Source of the DNA: Chloroflexota bacterium | Lineage (GTDB): Bacteria; Chloroflexota; Limnocylindria; Limnocylindrales; CSP1-4 | Assembly (NCBI GenBank): GCA_025355255.1 | Contig: JANYAA010000481.1 | Coordinates: forward strand, 1 to 8,755 | Length of the DNA: 8,755 nucleotides | Reading direction: 5' to 3' | Part shown: positions 1 to 5,566 of the stretch, piece after piece | How the letters are laid out: each line of letters begins with the position of its first letter | How positions within the stretch are numbered: the stretch's first letter is position 1 | Position numbers and translations under genes: made by a program | Notes under the pieces: generated by a model | Database searches by the model: none | Told to the model about the DNA's origin: nothing | What the model saw: the letters and a program-made list of their open reading frames with translations, nothing else

Positions 1-125
1 CGGCAAGGCCTGTGCCCAAGTGCTGGACGACGATGCGGCCGGAGGGTCTGGCCGATGTCGTGTTCGGCACCGCGATCGCCGCCGCTGCTGCGGGCCAGGA
101 CGCGGGGATCGTGCTCCCGCGCTGA
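1..125 (+). CDS. C-terminal tail of an upstream gene, possibly a Gfo/Idh/MocA-type oxidoreductase (partial)
   Basis: An open frame runs from the left edge (codons in phase with base 3) to a TGA at 123-125 and encodes about 40 residues ending in DAGIVLPR. The pattern of a Gly-Leu-Ala-Asp helix, an Ala-rich helix, a Gly-Gln-Asp turn and a short final strand ending in LP resembles the last helix and strand of Gfo/Idh/MocA oxidoreductases, which often end in a Ser-Ala-x-x-Gly-x-x-V-x-LP sequence. That is a similarity of shape only. The cofactor and catalytic domains lie outside the window. The frame looks real because it is GC-typical and stops 56 bases before the next gene. It also excludes any start before 125 for the next gene unless the two overlap heavily. 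Confidence 0.5.
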   Translation, partial: ARPVPKCWTTMRPEGLADVVFGTAIAAAAAGQDAGIVLPR

Positions 126-181
126 AACACGGCCGCACGCAGGCTCCGCGTACGGCAGACTGGCCGCTTGATGTGCAGCAA

Positions 182-1135
182 GTGAAGGGTTCGCTCGGGG
201 GCATCCTCGCGGCCATCGTGGGGGCAAGCCTGTTCGGCATGCTTGGCCCACTCTCGCGGTTTGGCGCCGACGCGGGCGTGACGGGGGTGGCCTTCACGTT
301 CTGGCGGGCAACCACGGGAGCCATCTTCCTGGGCACGGTGCTGGTCCTCCGGGGTGAGGCTGGCCCGTCGATCGCGGCGATCCGGGCGCTGGACCGGCGC
401 GGCAAGGTCATTCTGGCGCTGGCGGCAAGCATGGGCCTCGGGCTGAACGCGTCCATCTTCACCGCGTTTGGCCTTATCCCGATTGCGCTTGCGCTGATGC
501 TCTTCTACACATACCCGGCAGGCGTCGCCCTTGCCGACATCGTGCTGGGCCGGGAGCGGGCAACCCCCGTCCGGTTGGCTGCCCTGGCGGTGTCCACCGG
601 TGGCGTTGTGCTGGTCCTGGTCGGTGGTCTCGCGGGTAGCTCCGGGCCCATCAACCCGCTGGGGATCCTCCTCGGTCTCACCGCGTCGGCCTGTCAGATT
701 GTCTTTGTGACGGTGAGCCGCAGCGGATATCGCTCGGTCCCCACGGCCACGGCGACCATGGTCATCCTGGTCACCGCAGCGCTTGGGGCTGGGGTGCTGG
801 CCATCCTCGTGGGCCAGTCGGACGGGCTCAGCGCACCGCTTCGCGACCCTCGCGCGTGGGTGCCGGTCCTGTTGGCGGGCATCGCGGCCGCGGCCATCGC
901 GTCGCTGCTGTTCCTCACCGCCATCCGGCGCATCGGCGGCACCCGCACCGGCGCCCTGATGCTGCTTGAACCTGTGGTGGGCGTGCTGCTTGCGGCAGTG
1001 CTGCTGGGCGAGGCGCTCACCCCCATCCAGGCATTGGGCGCGGCCCTCGTCCTGGGCGGCGCACTCACGCTCCAGCGGGTGTCCGAGCCCAACTTGGAGC
1101 CGGTGATCGAGACGGCTGCGGGACCCGTGGTCTGA
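182..1135 (+). CDS. EamA/DMT-family membrane transporter
   Basis: This is an inner-membrane transporter of the drug/metabolite transporter superfamily; the substrate cannot be told from the sequence. With a GTG start at 182 it has 317 residues, normal for the family (about 280-320). About ten hydrophobic segments can be seen, roughly at residues 6-24, 33-57, 74-92, 96-120, 131-150, 156-178, 189-211, 226-246, 256-276 and 281-298. They form two EamA repeats, about 6-150 and 158-298. The second repeat carries the family hallmark: LEP at 262-264, LGE at 275-277, then a Gly-Ala-rich last helix. I chose GTG 182 (VKGSLGG) because the open frame upstream of it overlaps the preceding gene and is Arg/Cys-rich, unlike a transporter. 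GTG 173 is an alternative that adds three residues. No strong ribosome binding site precedes either start. The SDR gene follows on the same strand 65 bases later, so co-transcription is possible. Confidence 0.9.
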   Translation: MKGSLGGILAAIVGASLFGMLGPLSRFGADAGVTGVAFTFWRATTGAIFLGTVLVLRGEAGPSIAAIRALDRRGKVILALAASMGLGLNASIFTAFGLIPIALALMLFYTYPAGVALADIVLGRERATPVRLAALAVSTGGVVLVLVGGLAGSSGPINPLGILLGLTASACQIVFVTVSRSGYRSVPTATATMVILVTAALGAGVLAILVGQSDGLSAPLRDPRAWVPVLLAGIAAAAIASLLFLTAIRRIGGTRTGALMLLEPVVGVLLAAVLLGEALTPIQALGAALVLGGALTLQRVSEPNLEPVIETAAGPVV

Positions 1136-1185
1136 CCACGGCGGGGTAAGGTAGCGGGGGCGTCCGCATCGGCGCCAAGCGACAC

Positions 1186-1190
1186 AGGAG
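1186..1190 (+). promoter_or_regulatory. Ribosome binding site of the SDR gene
   Basis: AGGAG lies 10 nt before ATG 1201 but only 1 nt before the upstream in-frame ATG 1192. The spacing therefore favours 1201 as the real start. Confidence 0.6.
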
Positions 1191-1200
1191 AATGCCGGCG

Positions 1201-1908
1201 ATGGTCAGGGTGGAAGGCCTCACGGACCGCGTGGCGGTTGTCACGGGCGGTGGCCGCGGCATCGGCCTCGCCATCGTCAACGCGCTCACCGCCAACGGTG
1301 CCCGCGTGGCTACGCTTGACCTGACCCCGCCAGAACTGGACGGCGTGCTGGGCATCGAGGCGGACATCAGTGACGAGGCTGCGGTCAACGCGGCCTTCAC
1401 CCAGATTGAGCGGGAGCTTGGCCCGGTCACGCTCCTGGTGCTCAACGCAGGCATTCTTCCGCTGGTGCCGCTTGAGGAGACGTCCACCGAGCTCTGGGAG
1501 CGGACGCTTGCGATCAACCTGACCGGCGGATTCCTTGTGGCCCGACGAGCGCTACCCGGCATGCGGCAGCTCGGCTACGGCCGGGTTGTGGCGCTTGGCG
1601 CGGCGGCGGGCAAGTCGGGCGGCGCAAAGTCGGCCGCCTATGCGGCCTCCAAGGCCGGGCTCATGACGCTCGCCAAGTCCATCGCGATCGAGTATGCCCC
1701 CTACGGCGTCACGGCCAACGTGGTGGCCCCAGCCCTCATCGACACGCAGCTCATCGGCGCCACGCGCGAGGTCGCCGGCCGCGTCCCGGTGGGCCGGATG
1801 GGCACGGCGGAGGAAGTAGCCGCGCTCGTGGCGTTCCTCGTGTCGAGCGAGGCCGGCTACATCACGGGCGAAGTGGTGGACATCAACGGCGGTACGCTGA
1901 TCGACTGA
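1201..1908 (+). CDS. Short-chain dehydrogenase/reductase (FabG-like fold) with Ala at the catalytic Ser position
   Basis: This is a 235-residue classical SDR with one Rossmann domain, expected to be a cytosolic NAD(P)(H)-dependent oxidoreductase; the substrate is unknown. The cofactor loop TGGGRGIG is at 15-22. Asp40 at the end of the second strand suggests NAD(H) over NADP(H). EADI at 53-56 would contact adenine, and LNAG at 81-84 replaces the usual NNAG. Asn106 (AINLTG), Tyr147 and Lys151 (YAASK) complete the Asn-Tyr-Lys part of the active site. The residue 13 before Tyr, Ser in E. coli FabG (G-S-V-V-G), is Ala134 here (G-A-A-A-G). The usual PG after the sixth strand is also altered (VAPALIDT). 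The C-terminus (GEVVDINGG) is normal. The start at 1201 fits the AGGAG spacing; ATG 1192 would add three residues. The gene may be co-transcribed with the transporter upstream, and it converges on the suf operon with a 23-bp gap. Confidence 0.9.
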   Translation: MVRVEGLTDRVAVVTGGGRGIGLAIVNALTANGARVATLDLTPPELDGVLGIEADISDEAAVNAAFTQIERELGPVTLLVLNAGILPLVPLEETSTELWERTLAINLTGGFLVARRALPGMRQLGYGRVVALGAAAGKSGGAKSAAYAASKAGLMTLAKSIAIEYAPYGVTANVVAPALIDTQLIGATREVAGRVPVGRMGTAEEVAALVAFLVSSEAGYITGEVVDINGGTLID

Positions 1909-1931
1909 GGGGCGCCCGGCCAGCGGGCTCG

Positions 1932-2291
1932 CTAGTCCTCGTTGAGCTCGAGCGGCCCCTCAGGCACCTCGATCAGGATGCGGCCGTTCTCCACGACCAC
2001 CGGGTAGACCGCCAGAGGCAGCTCAGCAGGCGGGTCGAGCGCCTCGCCGCTGGCAAGGTCAAACCGGGACATATGCAGCGGACACGTCAGCGACCCGCGC
2101 GTGAGGAACCCGCGGTCCAGCTCGAAGTACTCGTGCGAGCACGTGCCCTGTGTGGCGCGGAGGACGCCGCCAACGCGCACCACCAGCACCGGCGACGCCC
2201 CGCCGTCCACCCAGGCCATGCGCATTTCGCCCTCGCCGATCTCGTCGGCCCCGAGCAGGTCAATGCGGCGGGTGCCGCCCGGGTGCGTCAC
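1932..2291 (-). CDS. Rieske [2Fe-2S] ferredoxin, last gene of the suf operon
   Basis: This is a 119-residue soluble Rieske protein of the ferredoxin type that serves non-haem iron oxygenases. It should be a one-electron carrier with a [2Fe-2S] cluster. The two ligand motifs are intact: C51-x-H53 (TCSHEYF) and C70-P-L-H73, 16 residues apart between H53 and C70. There is no membrane segment or signal peptide, unlike Rieske subunits of cytochrome bc complexes. The start is GTG 2289-2291, which overlaps the sufD stop by 4 nt (GTGA) and implies translational coupling; a GGGGAG lies 13 nt upstream. GTG 2342 in the same frame would add 17 Arg-rich residues and a 55-nt overlap, which is less likely. 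Suf operons with a Rieske ferredoxin after sufD are known from high-GC bacteria. Its role there is uncertain: it may receive clusters or donate electrons to assembly. Confidence 0.9.
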   Translation of the reverse strand: MTHPGGTRRIDLLGADEIGEGEMRMAWVDGGASPVLVVRVGGVLRATQGTCSHEYFELDRGFLTRGSLTCPLHMSRFDLASGEALDPPAELPLAVYPVVVENGRILIEVPEGPLELNED

Positions 2292-3691
2292 GCGGCGGTC
2301 GCCGCTCCCCCGCCCGCGAAGCCGGCGGAGCCAGCGGTCCACTTTGCCTCGAGCGCCTCGCGCAGTCGCTCGCGGGCATCCTCAAGCGGGACGCGGGCGA
2401 CAACGGGCTCAAGAAACCCAAGCACGATGAACTTGCGCGCGTCGTCCGGATCGATGCCGCGGCTCTCCAGATAGAAGAGCTGCGACTCGTCGATGGGGCC
2501 AACAGACGAGGAGTGCGCCGCACGGCGGCAGTCCGGCTGATCAATCTCGAGCGACGGGATCGCCACGGCGCGGGCCGCCTTCGACAGGTTCATCCCGAAC
2601 TCGCCCAGAAAGCTGTCGGTGCCGATGGCGGTCTTCTCGATGGAGATCATGCCCTTGAGATAGGAGCGCGCCTTGTGAAGCAGCACGCCCTTGCTGAGCA
2701 GGTGCCCGGTGGTGTCGCGGCCGACGTGGCGGGTGTACGAGGTCAGGTCGTGGAGCTGGTCGTCCGCGCCAAACACAATCTCGGTCTGCTCAACGGTGCT
2801 GCGGTCGCCCGCGAGCACGTTGTCCACCCGGGAGCGCACGAGGCGGCCGCCGAGCTGGGCGAGCGCCCAGCGCAGGTCAGCACCTTCGCCGATGCGCGCC
2901 GTGCGCTGCTGGAAGACGATCTGGTCTGGGCCGGTCTCCTGAAGGCTGGCCAGCGCAAGCTTGGCGTCGGCTGCGAGGCGGACCTCCGTTGTCAGCGAGA
3001 GCAGCGCCTGCCCGCCGGGGACGAGGTTGTCGCCGGCGACGAGCTCTTCCACCACGGACGCCTCGGCGCCCTCGCCCAGCACGATCACCGTGCGGGCAAT
3101 CTGCGTGCGCGGCTCGCCCACAATCCAGCGGACAACAATGGGGCGATCCACGCGGACTCCGGCCGGCACCACCAGTGCCACACCCTGCGTCCAAGCGGCG
3201 CGCGCCATCCAGGCAAACGTGTCGTCGGCCGGCAGCACCGGATCATCCGCAAGCAGCGTCTTGAAGAGGGGGTAGTCCGTGATCGCCAGTTGGCCCAGCG
3301 TCATGAAGCGCACGCCAGCGGCAGCGGCCTCGGCTGAGATGGTGGCGACCGTCACAGCCTCGCCGTCCAGCACCAAGAGGCCCGCCGTGGCGTCATCGGC
3401 GCCGTGCACGCCCTCGACAACCTCCGCTCCCGAGTCCTGCGCGGTGGGGTACGGCGCGGCTCCGTCAAGGGACGCCGCCCGCAGGTCCACGTACGACGTA
3501 TAGAGGCGGTTGGGCTCAACGGGCATCGCGGCAAACCGCGCGAACGCCGCCAGCCGGTCCTCACGCATCCACGCAGGCTCGTCGTGACGGTCGCTGATCG
3601 CGGTGACAAGCGCCTCGGTGAGGAAGGTGAACGGCAGCTCGTCAGGGGCCCGCCGAGGGGCGCGCGCGGGTCGCTCGATCGCCGCGGTCAT
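2288..3691 (-). CDS. sufD: Fe-S cluster assembly protein SufD
   Basis: SufD pairs with SufB and the ATPase SufC in the cytosolic SufBC2D scaffold, where it supports iron entry. The protein has 467 residues, near the usual 400-470. The N-terminal helical region (about 20-70) has the family pattern around [12 protein letters not shown]. The central right-handed beta-helix spans about 165-380, and the C-terminal helical segment that binds SufC spans about 395-450. The SufBD signature [16 protein letters not shown] is at 398-413. His393 matches the conserved His near the cluster-forming SufB-SufD interface (His360 in E. coli). The stretch before it, [15 protein letters not shown], departs from the more usual DD-x-x-C-x-HGATVG. 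The ATG overlaps the sufB stop by 4 nt (ATGA) and has a GGAGGG 9 nt upstream. The last 17 or so residues are Gly/Ala-rich and probably disordered. Confidence 0.95.
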   Translation of the reverse strand: MTAAIERPARAPRRAPDELPFTFLTEALVTAISDRHDEPAWMREDRLAAFARFAAMPVEPNRLYTSYVDLRAASLDGAAPYPTAQDSGAEVVEGVHGADDATAGLLVLDGEAVTVATISAEAAAAGVRFMTLGQLAITDYPLFKTLLADDPVLPADDTFAWMARAAWTQGVALVVPAGVRVDRPIVVRWIVGEPRTQIARTVIVLGEGAEASVVEELVAGDNLVPGGQALLSLTTEVRLAADAKLALASLQETGPDQIVFQQRTARIGEGADLRWALAQLGGRLVRSRVDNVLAGDRSTVEQTEIVFGADDQLHDLTSYTRHVGRDTTGHLLSKGVLLHKARSYLKGMISIEKTAIGTDSFLGEFGMNLSKAARAVAIPSLEIDQPDCRRAAHSSSVGPIDESQLFYLESRGIDPDDARKFIVLGFLEPVVARVPLEDARERLREALEAKWTAGSAGFAGGGAATAA

Positions 3692-5091
3692 CCGAGCGAA
3701 CCCTCCATCTCGAGCTTGACCAGCCGGTTGAACTCGATGGCGTACTCCATCGGCAGCTCTTTAGTGAACACCTCGAGGAAACCCTGGATCACGAGGTTCT
3801 GCGCCTCGTTCTCCGTCAAGCCGCGGCTCATCAGGTAGAAGATCTGGTCGGCCGAGATCTTGCCCACGGTGGCCTCGTGGGTCATCGTCGTGTCGTCCTC
3901 GGCGATGTCGATGTACGGGTACGTGTCGCTCCGGCTCTGGTCGTCAAGCATCAGCGCGTCGCAGCGGACGCTCGCCGTGACGCCGGTGGCACCGGGCGCA
4001 ACCTTCAGCTGGCCGCGATACGTGGCGCGCCCGCCGTCCTTGGAGACGGACTTGGACACGATGCGCGACGTCGTGTTTGGCGCAAGGTGGATCGCCTTGG
4101 CGCCGGTGTCCTGGTGCTGGCCCTTGCCGGCGACCGCCACGGAGATGACCTCGGCCCGGGCGCCCTCGCCCACGAGGTAAATTGCCGGATATTTCATCGT
4201 TAAGCGAGAACCTGTATTCGCGTCAACCCACTCCACAGTGGAGTTGGCATGTGCGTGCGCACGCTTCGTGACGAGGTTGTAGACGTCGTTGGACCAGTTC
4301 TGGATGGTGGTGTAGCGGACCTTGCTGCCAGCAAGAGCAACAACTTCCACCACGGCCGCATGCAGTGAATCTGTTGCATAAATCGGAGCAGTGCACCCCT
4401 CGATGTAGTGGACCTTGGCGCCCTCGTCAACGACGATCAGCGTTCGCTCGAACTGGCCCGTGTTCTCCCCGTTGATGCGGAAGTAGGCCTGCAGCGGCAG
4501 CGGAACCTCGACGCCCTTGGGCACGTAGACAAACGAGCCGCCGGACCAGACCGCGCTGTTGAGCGCGGCGAACTTGTTGTCCTCCGGCGGGACCACGGTG
4601 CCGAAGTACTTGCGGAAGATCTCTGGGTGCTCCTTCATGGCCTGGTCGGTGCCCATGAAGACGACGCCGATCTTGGTCAGCTCCTCGCGGACCGAGTGGT
4701 AGACCACCTCGGAGTCGTACTGCGCGCCAACGCCCGCAAGGAACTTGCGCTCCGCCTCGGGGATGCCCAGCTTCTCAAACGTCGCCTTGATCTGCTCCGG
4801 AACGTCGTCCCAGGACTTCTCTTCGCGCTCGGACGGCTTGCGGTAGTAGACGATCTTGTCGAGGTCAATCGTGTTGAGCGCGCCGCCCCAGGTGGGCATG
4901 GGGCGCTTGAGGAAGTGCTCGTAGGCGCGGAGGCGGAACTGGAGCATCCAGTCCGGCTCGTTCTTGAACGCGCTGATCTCCTTTACCGTGTCCCGCGTCA
5001 GGCCGCGCTTGGTCTGGGCGAGATAGACGATGTCGTCGTGGAACGCGTACTGGTCGCGCTCATCCTTGACGAGGTCTCGAGTCGAGGTCAT
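3688..5091 (-). CDS. sufB: Fe-S cluster assembly scaffold SufB
   Basis: SufB is the main scaffold subunit of the SufBCD complex on which Fe-S clusters are built before transfer to apo-proteins. The protein has 467 residues, the family norm. N-terminal helices are at about 20-65, the beta-helix at about 125-400, and the C-terminal helical region at 410-460 ([13 protein letters not shown] at 413-425). Key residues are visible: Cys233 in EGCTAP (Cys254 in E. coli), Cys377 in RCDAL (Cys405 in E. coli) and Glu406 in THEATVG (Glu434 in E. coli). The Cys377-Glu406 distance is 29 residues, as in E. coli. The gene is intein-free at EGC. The start is ATG 5091, with AGGGAG 5 nt upstream; an in-frame GTG at 5109 would lose that site. 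It is the first gene of the operon. Codons 234-254 and 277-304 have unusually many A/T third positions compared with the rest of the gene. Confidence 0.97.
   Translation of the reverse strand: MTSTRDLVKDERDQYAFHDDIVYLAQTKRGLTRDTVKEISAFKNEPDWMLQFRLRAYEHFLKRPMPTWGGALNTIDLDKIVYYRKPSEREEKSWDDVPEQIKATFEKLGIPEAERKFLAGVGAQYDSEVVYHSVREELTKIGVVFMGTDQAMKEHPEIFRKYFGTVVPPEDNKFAALNSAVWSGGSFVYVPKGVEVPLPLQAYFRINGENTGQFERTLIVVDEGAKVHYIEGCTAPIYATDSLHAAVVEVVALAGSKVRYTTIQNWSNDVYNLVTKRAHAHANSTVEWVDANTGSRLTMKYPAIYLVGEGARAEVISVAVAGKGQHQDTGAKAIHLAPNTTSRIVSKSVSKDGGRATYRGQLKVAPGATGVTASVRCDALMLDDQSRSDTYPYIDIAEDDTTMTHEATVGKISADQIFYLMSRGLTENEAQNLVIQGFLEVFTKELPMEYAIEFNRLVKLEMEGSLG
3701..3706 (-). promoter_or_regulatory. 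Ribosome binding site of sufD
   Basis: GGAGGG on the minus strand, inside the 3' end of sufB, lies 9 nt before the sufD ATG. It supports the ATG that overlaps the sufB stop and gives sufD its own initiation signal besides coupling. Confidence 0.65.
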
Positions 5092-5096
5092 CGCAG

Positions 5097-5102
5097 CTCC
5101 CT
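5097..5102 (-). promoter_or_regulatory. Ribosome binding site of sufB
   Basis: AGGGAG on the minus strand, 5 nt before ATG 5091. It decides the start against the in-frame GTG at 5109. Confidence 0.75.
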
Positions 5103-5141
5103 GCGGCACAAGGCCGCGGTTGGTGGCGTGGAGTGGGAACG

Positions 5142-5167
5142 CCGCGGGCGCAGGATGTGGCCCGCGG
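5142..5167 (-). other. GC hairpin in the predicted sufB 5' leader
   Basis: In the transcript from the predicted suf promoter, CCGCGGG (from + 5161-5167) can pair perfectly with CCCGCGG (from + 5142-5148) across a 12-nt loop. The hairpin would form within the first 40 nt of a leader of about 85 nt. A third CCGCGG at 5114-5119 offers an alternative partner. No T-run follows, so it is not an obvious intrinsic terminator. It could be a stability or attenuation element, or just GC-rich background. Confidence 0.3.
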
Positions 5168-5169
5168 GC

Positions 5170-5196
5170 TAATCCCGACCTAAATTATCGGAATTA
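5170..5196. promoter_or_regulatory. Candidate operator: 27-bp inverted repeat over the suf -10 box
   Basis: TAATCCCGA (5170-5178) and TCGGAATTA (5188-5196) are inverted copies matching at 8 of 9 bases with a 9-nt centre. The centre holds most of the -10 element, so a bound repressor would block the promoter. The core CCGA-N9-TCGG has the 17-bp layout of the Rrf2/IscR type 1 core as I recall it (YYGACTRWWWYAGTCRR), and 13 of 17 positions fit. An overlapping smaller repeat, ATCGG-N9-CCGAT (5187-5205), shares the middle half-site. The regulator gene is not in the window, so the assignment to the Rrf2/IscR or SufR type is inference. Confidence 0.5.
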
Positions 5197-5212
5197 ACTG
5201 CCGATCCGTCAA
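5184..5212 (-). promoter_or_regulatory. Sigma70-type promoter of the suf operon
   Basis: On the minus strand, TTGACG (-35, + 5207-5212) and GATAAT (-10, + 5184-5189) each match the consensus at five of six bases, with an ideal 17-bp spacer. Transcription would start near 5176-5178, leaving a leader of about 85 nt before sufB. The elements sit in the only AT-rich island of the divergent region. Confidence 0.75.
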
Positions 5213-5282
5213 CGACCCCGCCCTGACCCCCTTCTGGAGCCCTCCGCGGCCGCTCGCCCGCACGCCCACACGCCCACACGCT

Positions 5283-5299
5283 GGCTCACCCGGTGAGCC
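5283..5299. repeat. 17-bp palindrome GGCTCACCCGGTGAGCC (copy 1)
   Basis: Arms GGCTCACC/GGTGAGCC are perfectly inverted around one central base. A near-identical copy lies 113 bp downstream at 5396-5412, and single half-sites GGTGAGCC are at 5332-5339 and 5434-5441. The clustering in a divergent intergenic region suggests protein-binding sites, although the copies could be degenerate palindromic repeats. Confidence 0.55.
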
Positions 5300-5395
5300 T
5301 TCCGGATCCCGCCAGCACGATCCCGCCACCAGGTGAGCCAACGCGCGCGTGGGGGCCGCCTGCGGACCCCGACGGCCGTCCGCCGAGCTCGCATT

Positions 5396-5412
5396 GGCTC
5401 ACCCCGTGAGCC
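5396..5412. repeat. 17-bp palindrome GGCTCACCCCGTGAGCC (copy 2)
   Basis: Arms GGCTCAC/GTGAGCC are perfectly inverted around CCC. It is identical to copy 1 except for one base (5405). Confidence 0.55.
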
Positions 5413-5433
5413 CGTGCGCGCGATGACCCATGC

Positions 5434-5441
5434 GGTGAGCC
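5434..5441 (+). repeat. GGTGAGCC half-site upstream of the phosphodiesterase gene
   Basis: This is a single copy of the half-site found in the two palindromes; the same 8-mer is at 5332-5339. The expected opposite arm is only about half matched at both places. Confidence 0.35.
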
Positions 5442-5483
5442 GCGGGCGCCATAGGCTCTCTCAGGCGGCAGTCGGCCGGTAGC

Positions 5484-5534
5484 ATGAGCCGGTGCGGGAC
5501 CGCAGCACGGTCCCCGGAGGCGCCTCGGGGATGA
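5484..5534 (+). CDS. Possible leader peptide (16 codons) overlapping the next start
   Basis: ATG 5484 opens a 16-codon frame (MSRCGTAARSPEAPRG) whose TGA (5532-5534) overlaps the ATG at 5531 as ATGA. That arrangement could couple translation of the phosphodiesterase gene to the leader. No good ribosome binding site precedes it and the peptide has no regulatory run of codons, so it may be chance. Confidence 0.2.
   Translation: MSRCGTAARSPEAPRG
5516..5520 (+). promoter_or_regulatory. Ribosome binding site of the holin-like/phosphodiesterase gene
   Basis: GGAGG lies 10 nt before ATG 5531, 22 nt before ATG 5543 and downstream of the in-frame GTG 5492. It therefore favours 5531 as the start. Confidence 0.55.
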
Positions 5535-5566
5535 GCGAGCCGATGAGCGAGCCGATGAGCGAGCCG
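5531..5566 (+). repeat. Three tandem 12-bp units carrying the start codon (MSEP x3)
   Basis: ATGAGCGAGCCG is repeated three times perfectly and in frame, so the protein can begin at 5531, 5543 or 5555. Slippage would add or remove whole MSEP units without changing the frame. Confidence 0.9.

Larger units (their letters stand above)
5213..5483. other. Non-coding divergent region
   Basis: There is no credible gene here: frames on both strands give low-complexity Arg/Pro/Gly translations without a start signal. It holds a short direct repeat of CGCCCACA-type units (about 5253-5280), the GTGAGCC palindromes and half-sites annotated separately, and presumably the promoter of the rightward membrane phosphodiesterase gene. 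I could not identify a convincing -35/-10 pair for that promoter. Confidence 0.6.

Noticed and set aside
20..181. N-terminal extension of the transporter frame to an ATG-less start at 20
   Set aside because: It overlaps the tail of the upstream gene and encodes Arg/Cys-rich sequence unlike a transporter N-terminus.
171..185. ATGTGCAGCAAGTGA mini-frame before the transporter start
   Set aside because: It is four codons long with no ribosome binding site; it is most likely chance.
1914..1928. Hairpin GCCCG-GCCAG-CGGGC between the convergent SDR and Rieske genes as a bidirectional terminator
   Set aside because: The stem is only 5 bp and there is no T-run on either side, so it is not distinguishable from GC-rich background.
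2150..3337. 395-residue open frame on the plus strand, opposite sufD
   Set aside because: It is antisense to a clear sufD, has Arg/Ala/His-rich low-complexity composition, and crosses the Rieske/sufD junction. It is a GC-driven shadow frame.
4408..5172. 254-residue plus-strand frame opposite sufB, running into the suf leader
   Set aside because: It is a shadow of sufB; composition is typical of the complementary frame of a GC-rich gene.
5209..5394. 61-residue minus-strand frame in the divergent region
   Set aside because: It lies upstream of the suf promoter, is Arg-rich, and has no ribosome binding site or recognizable feature.
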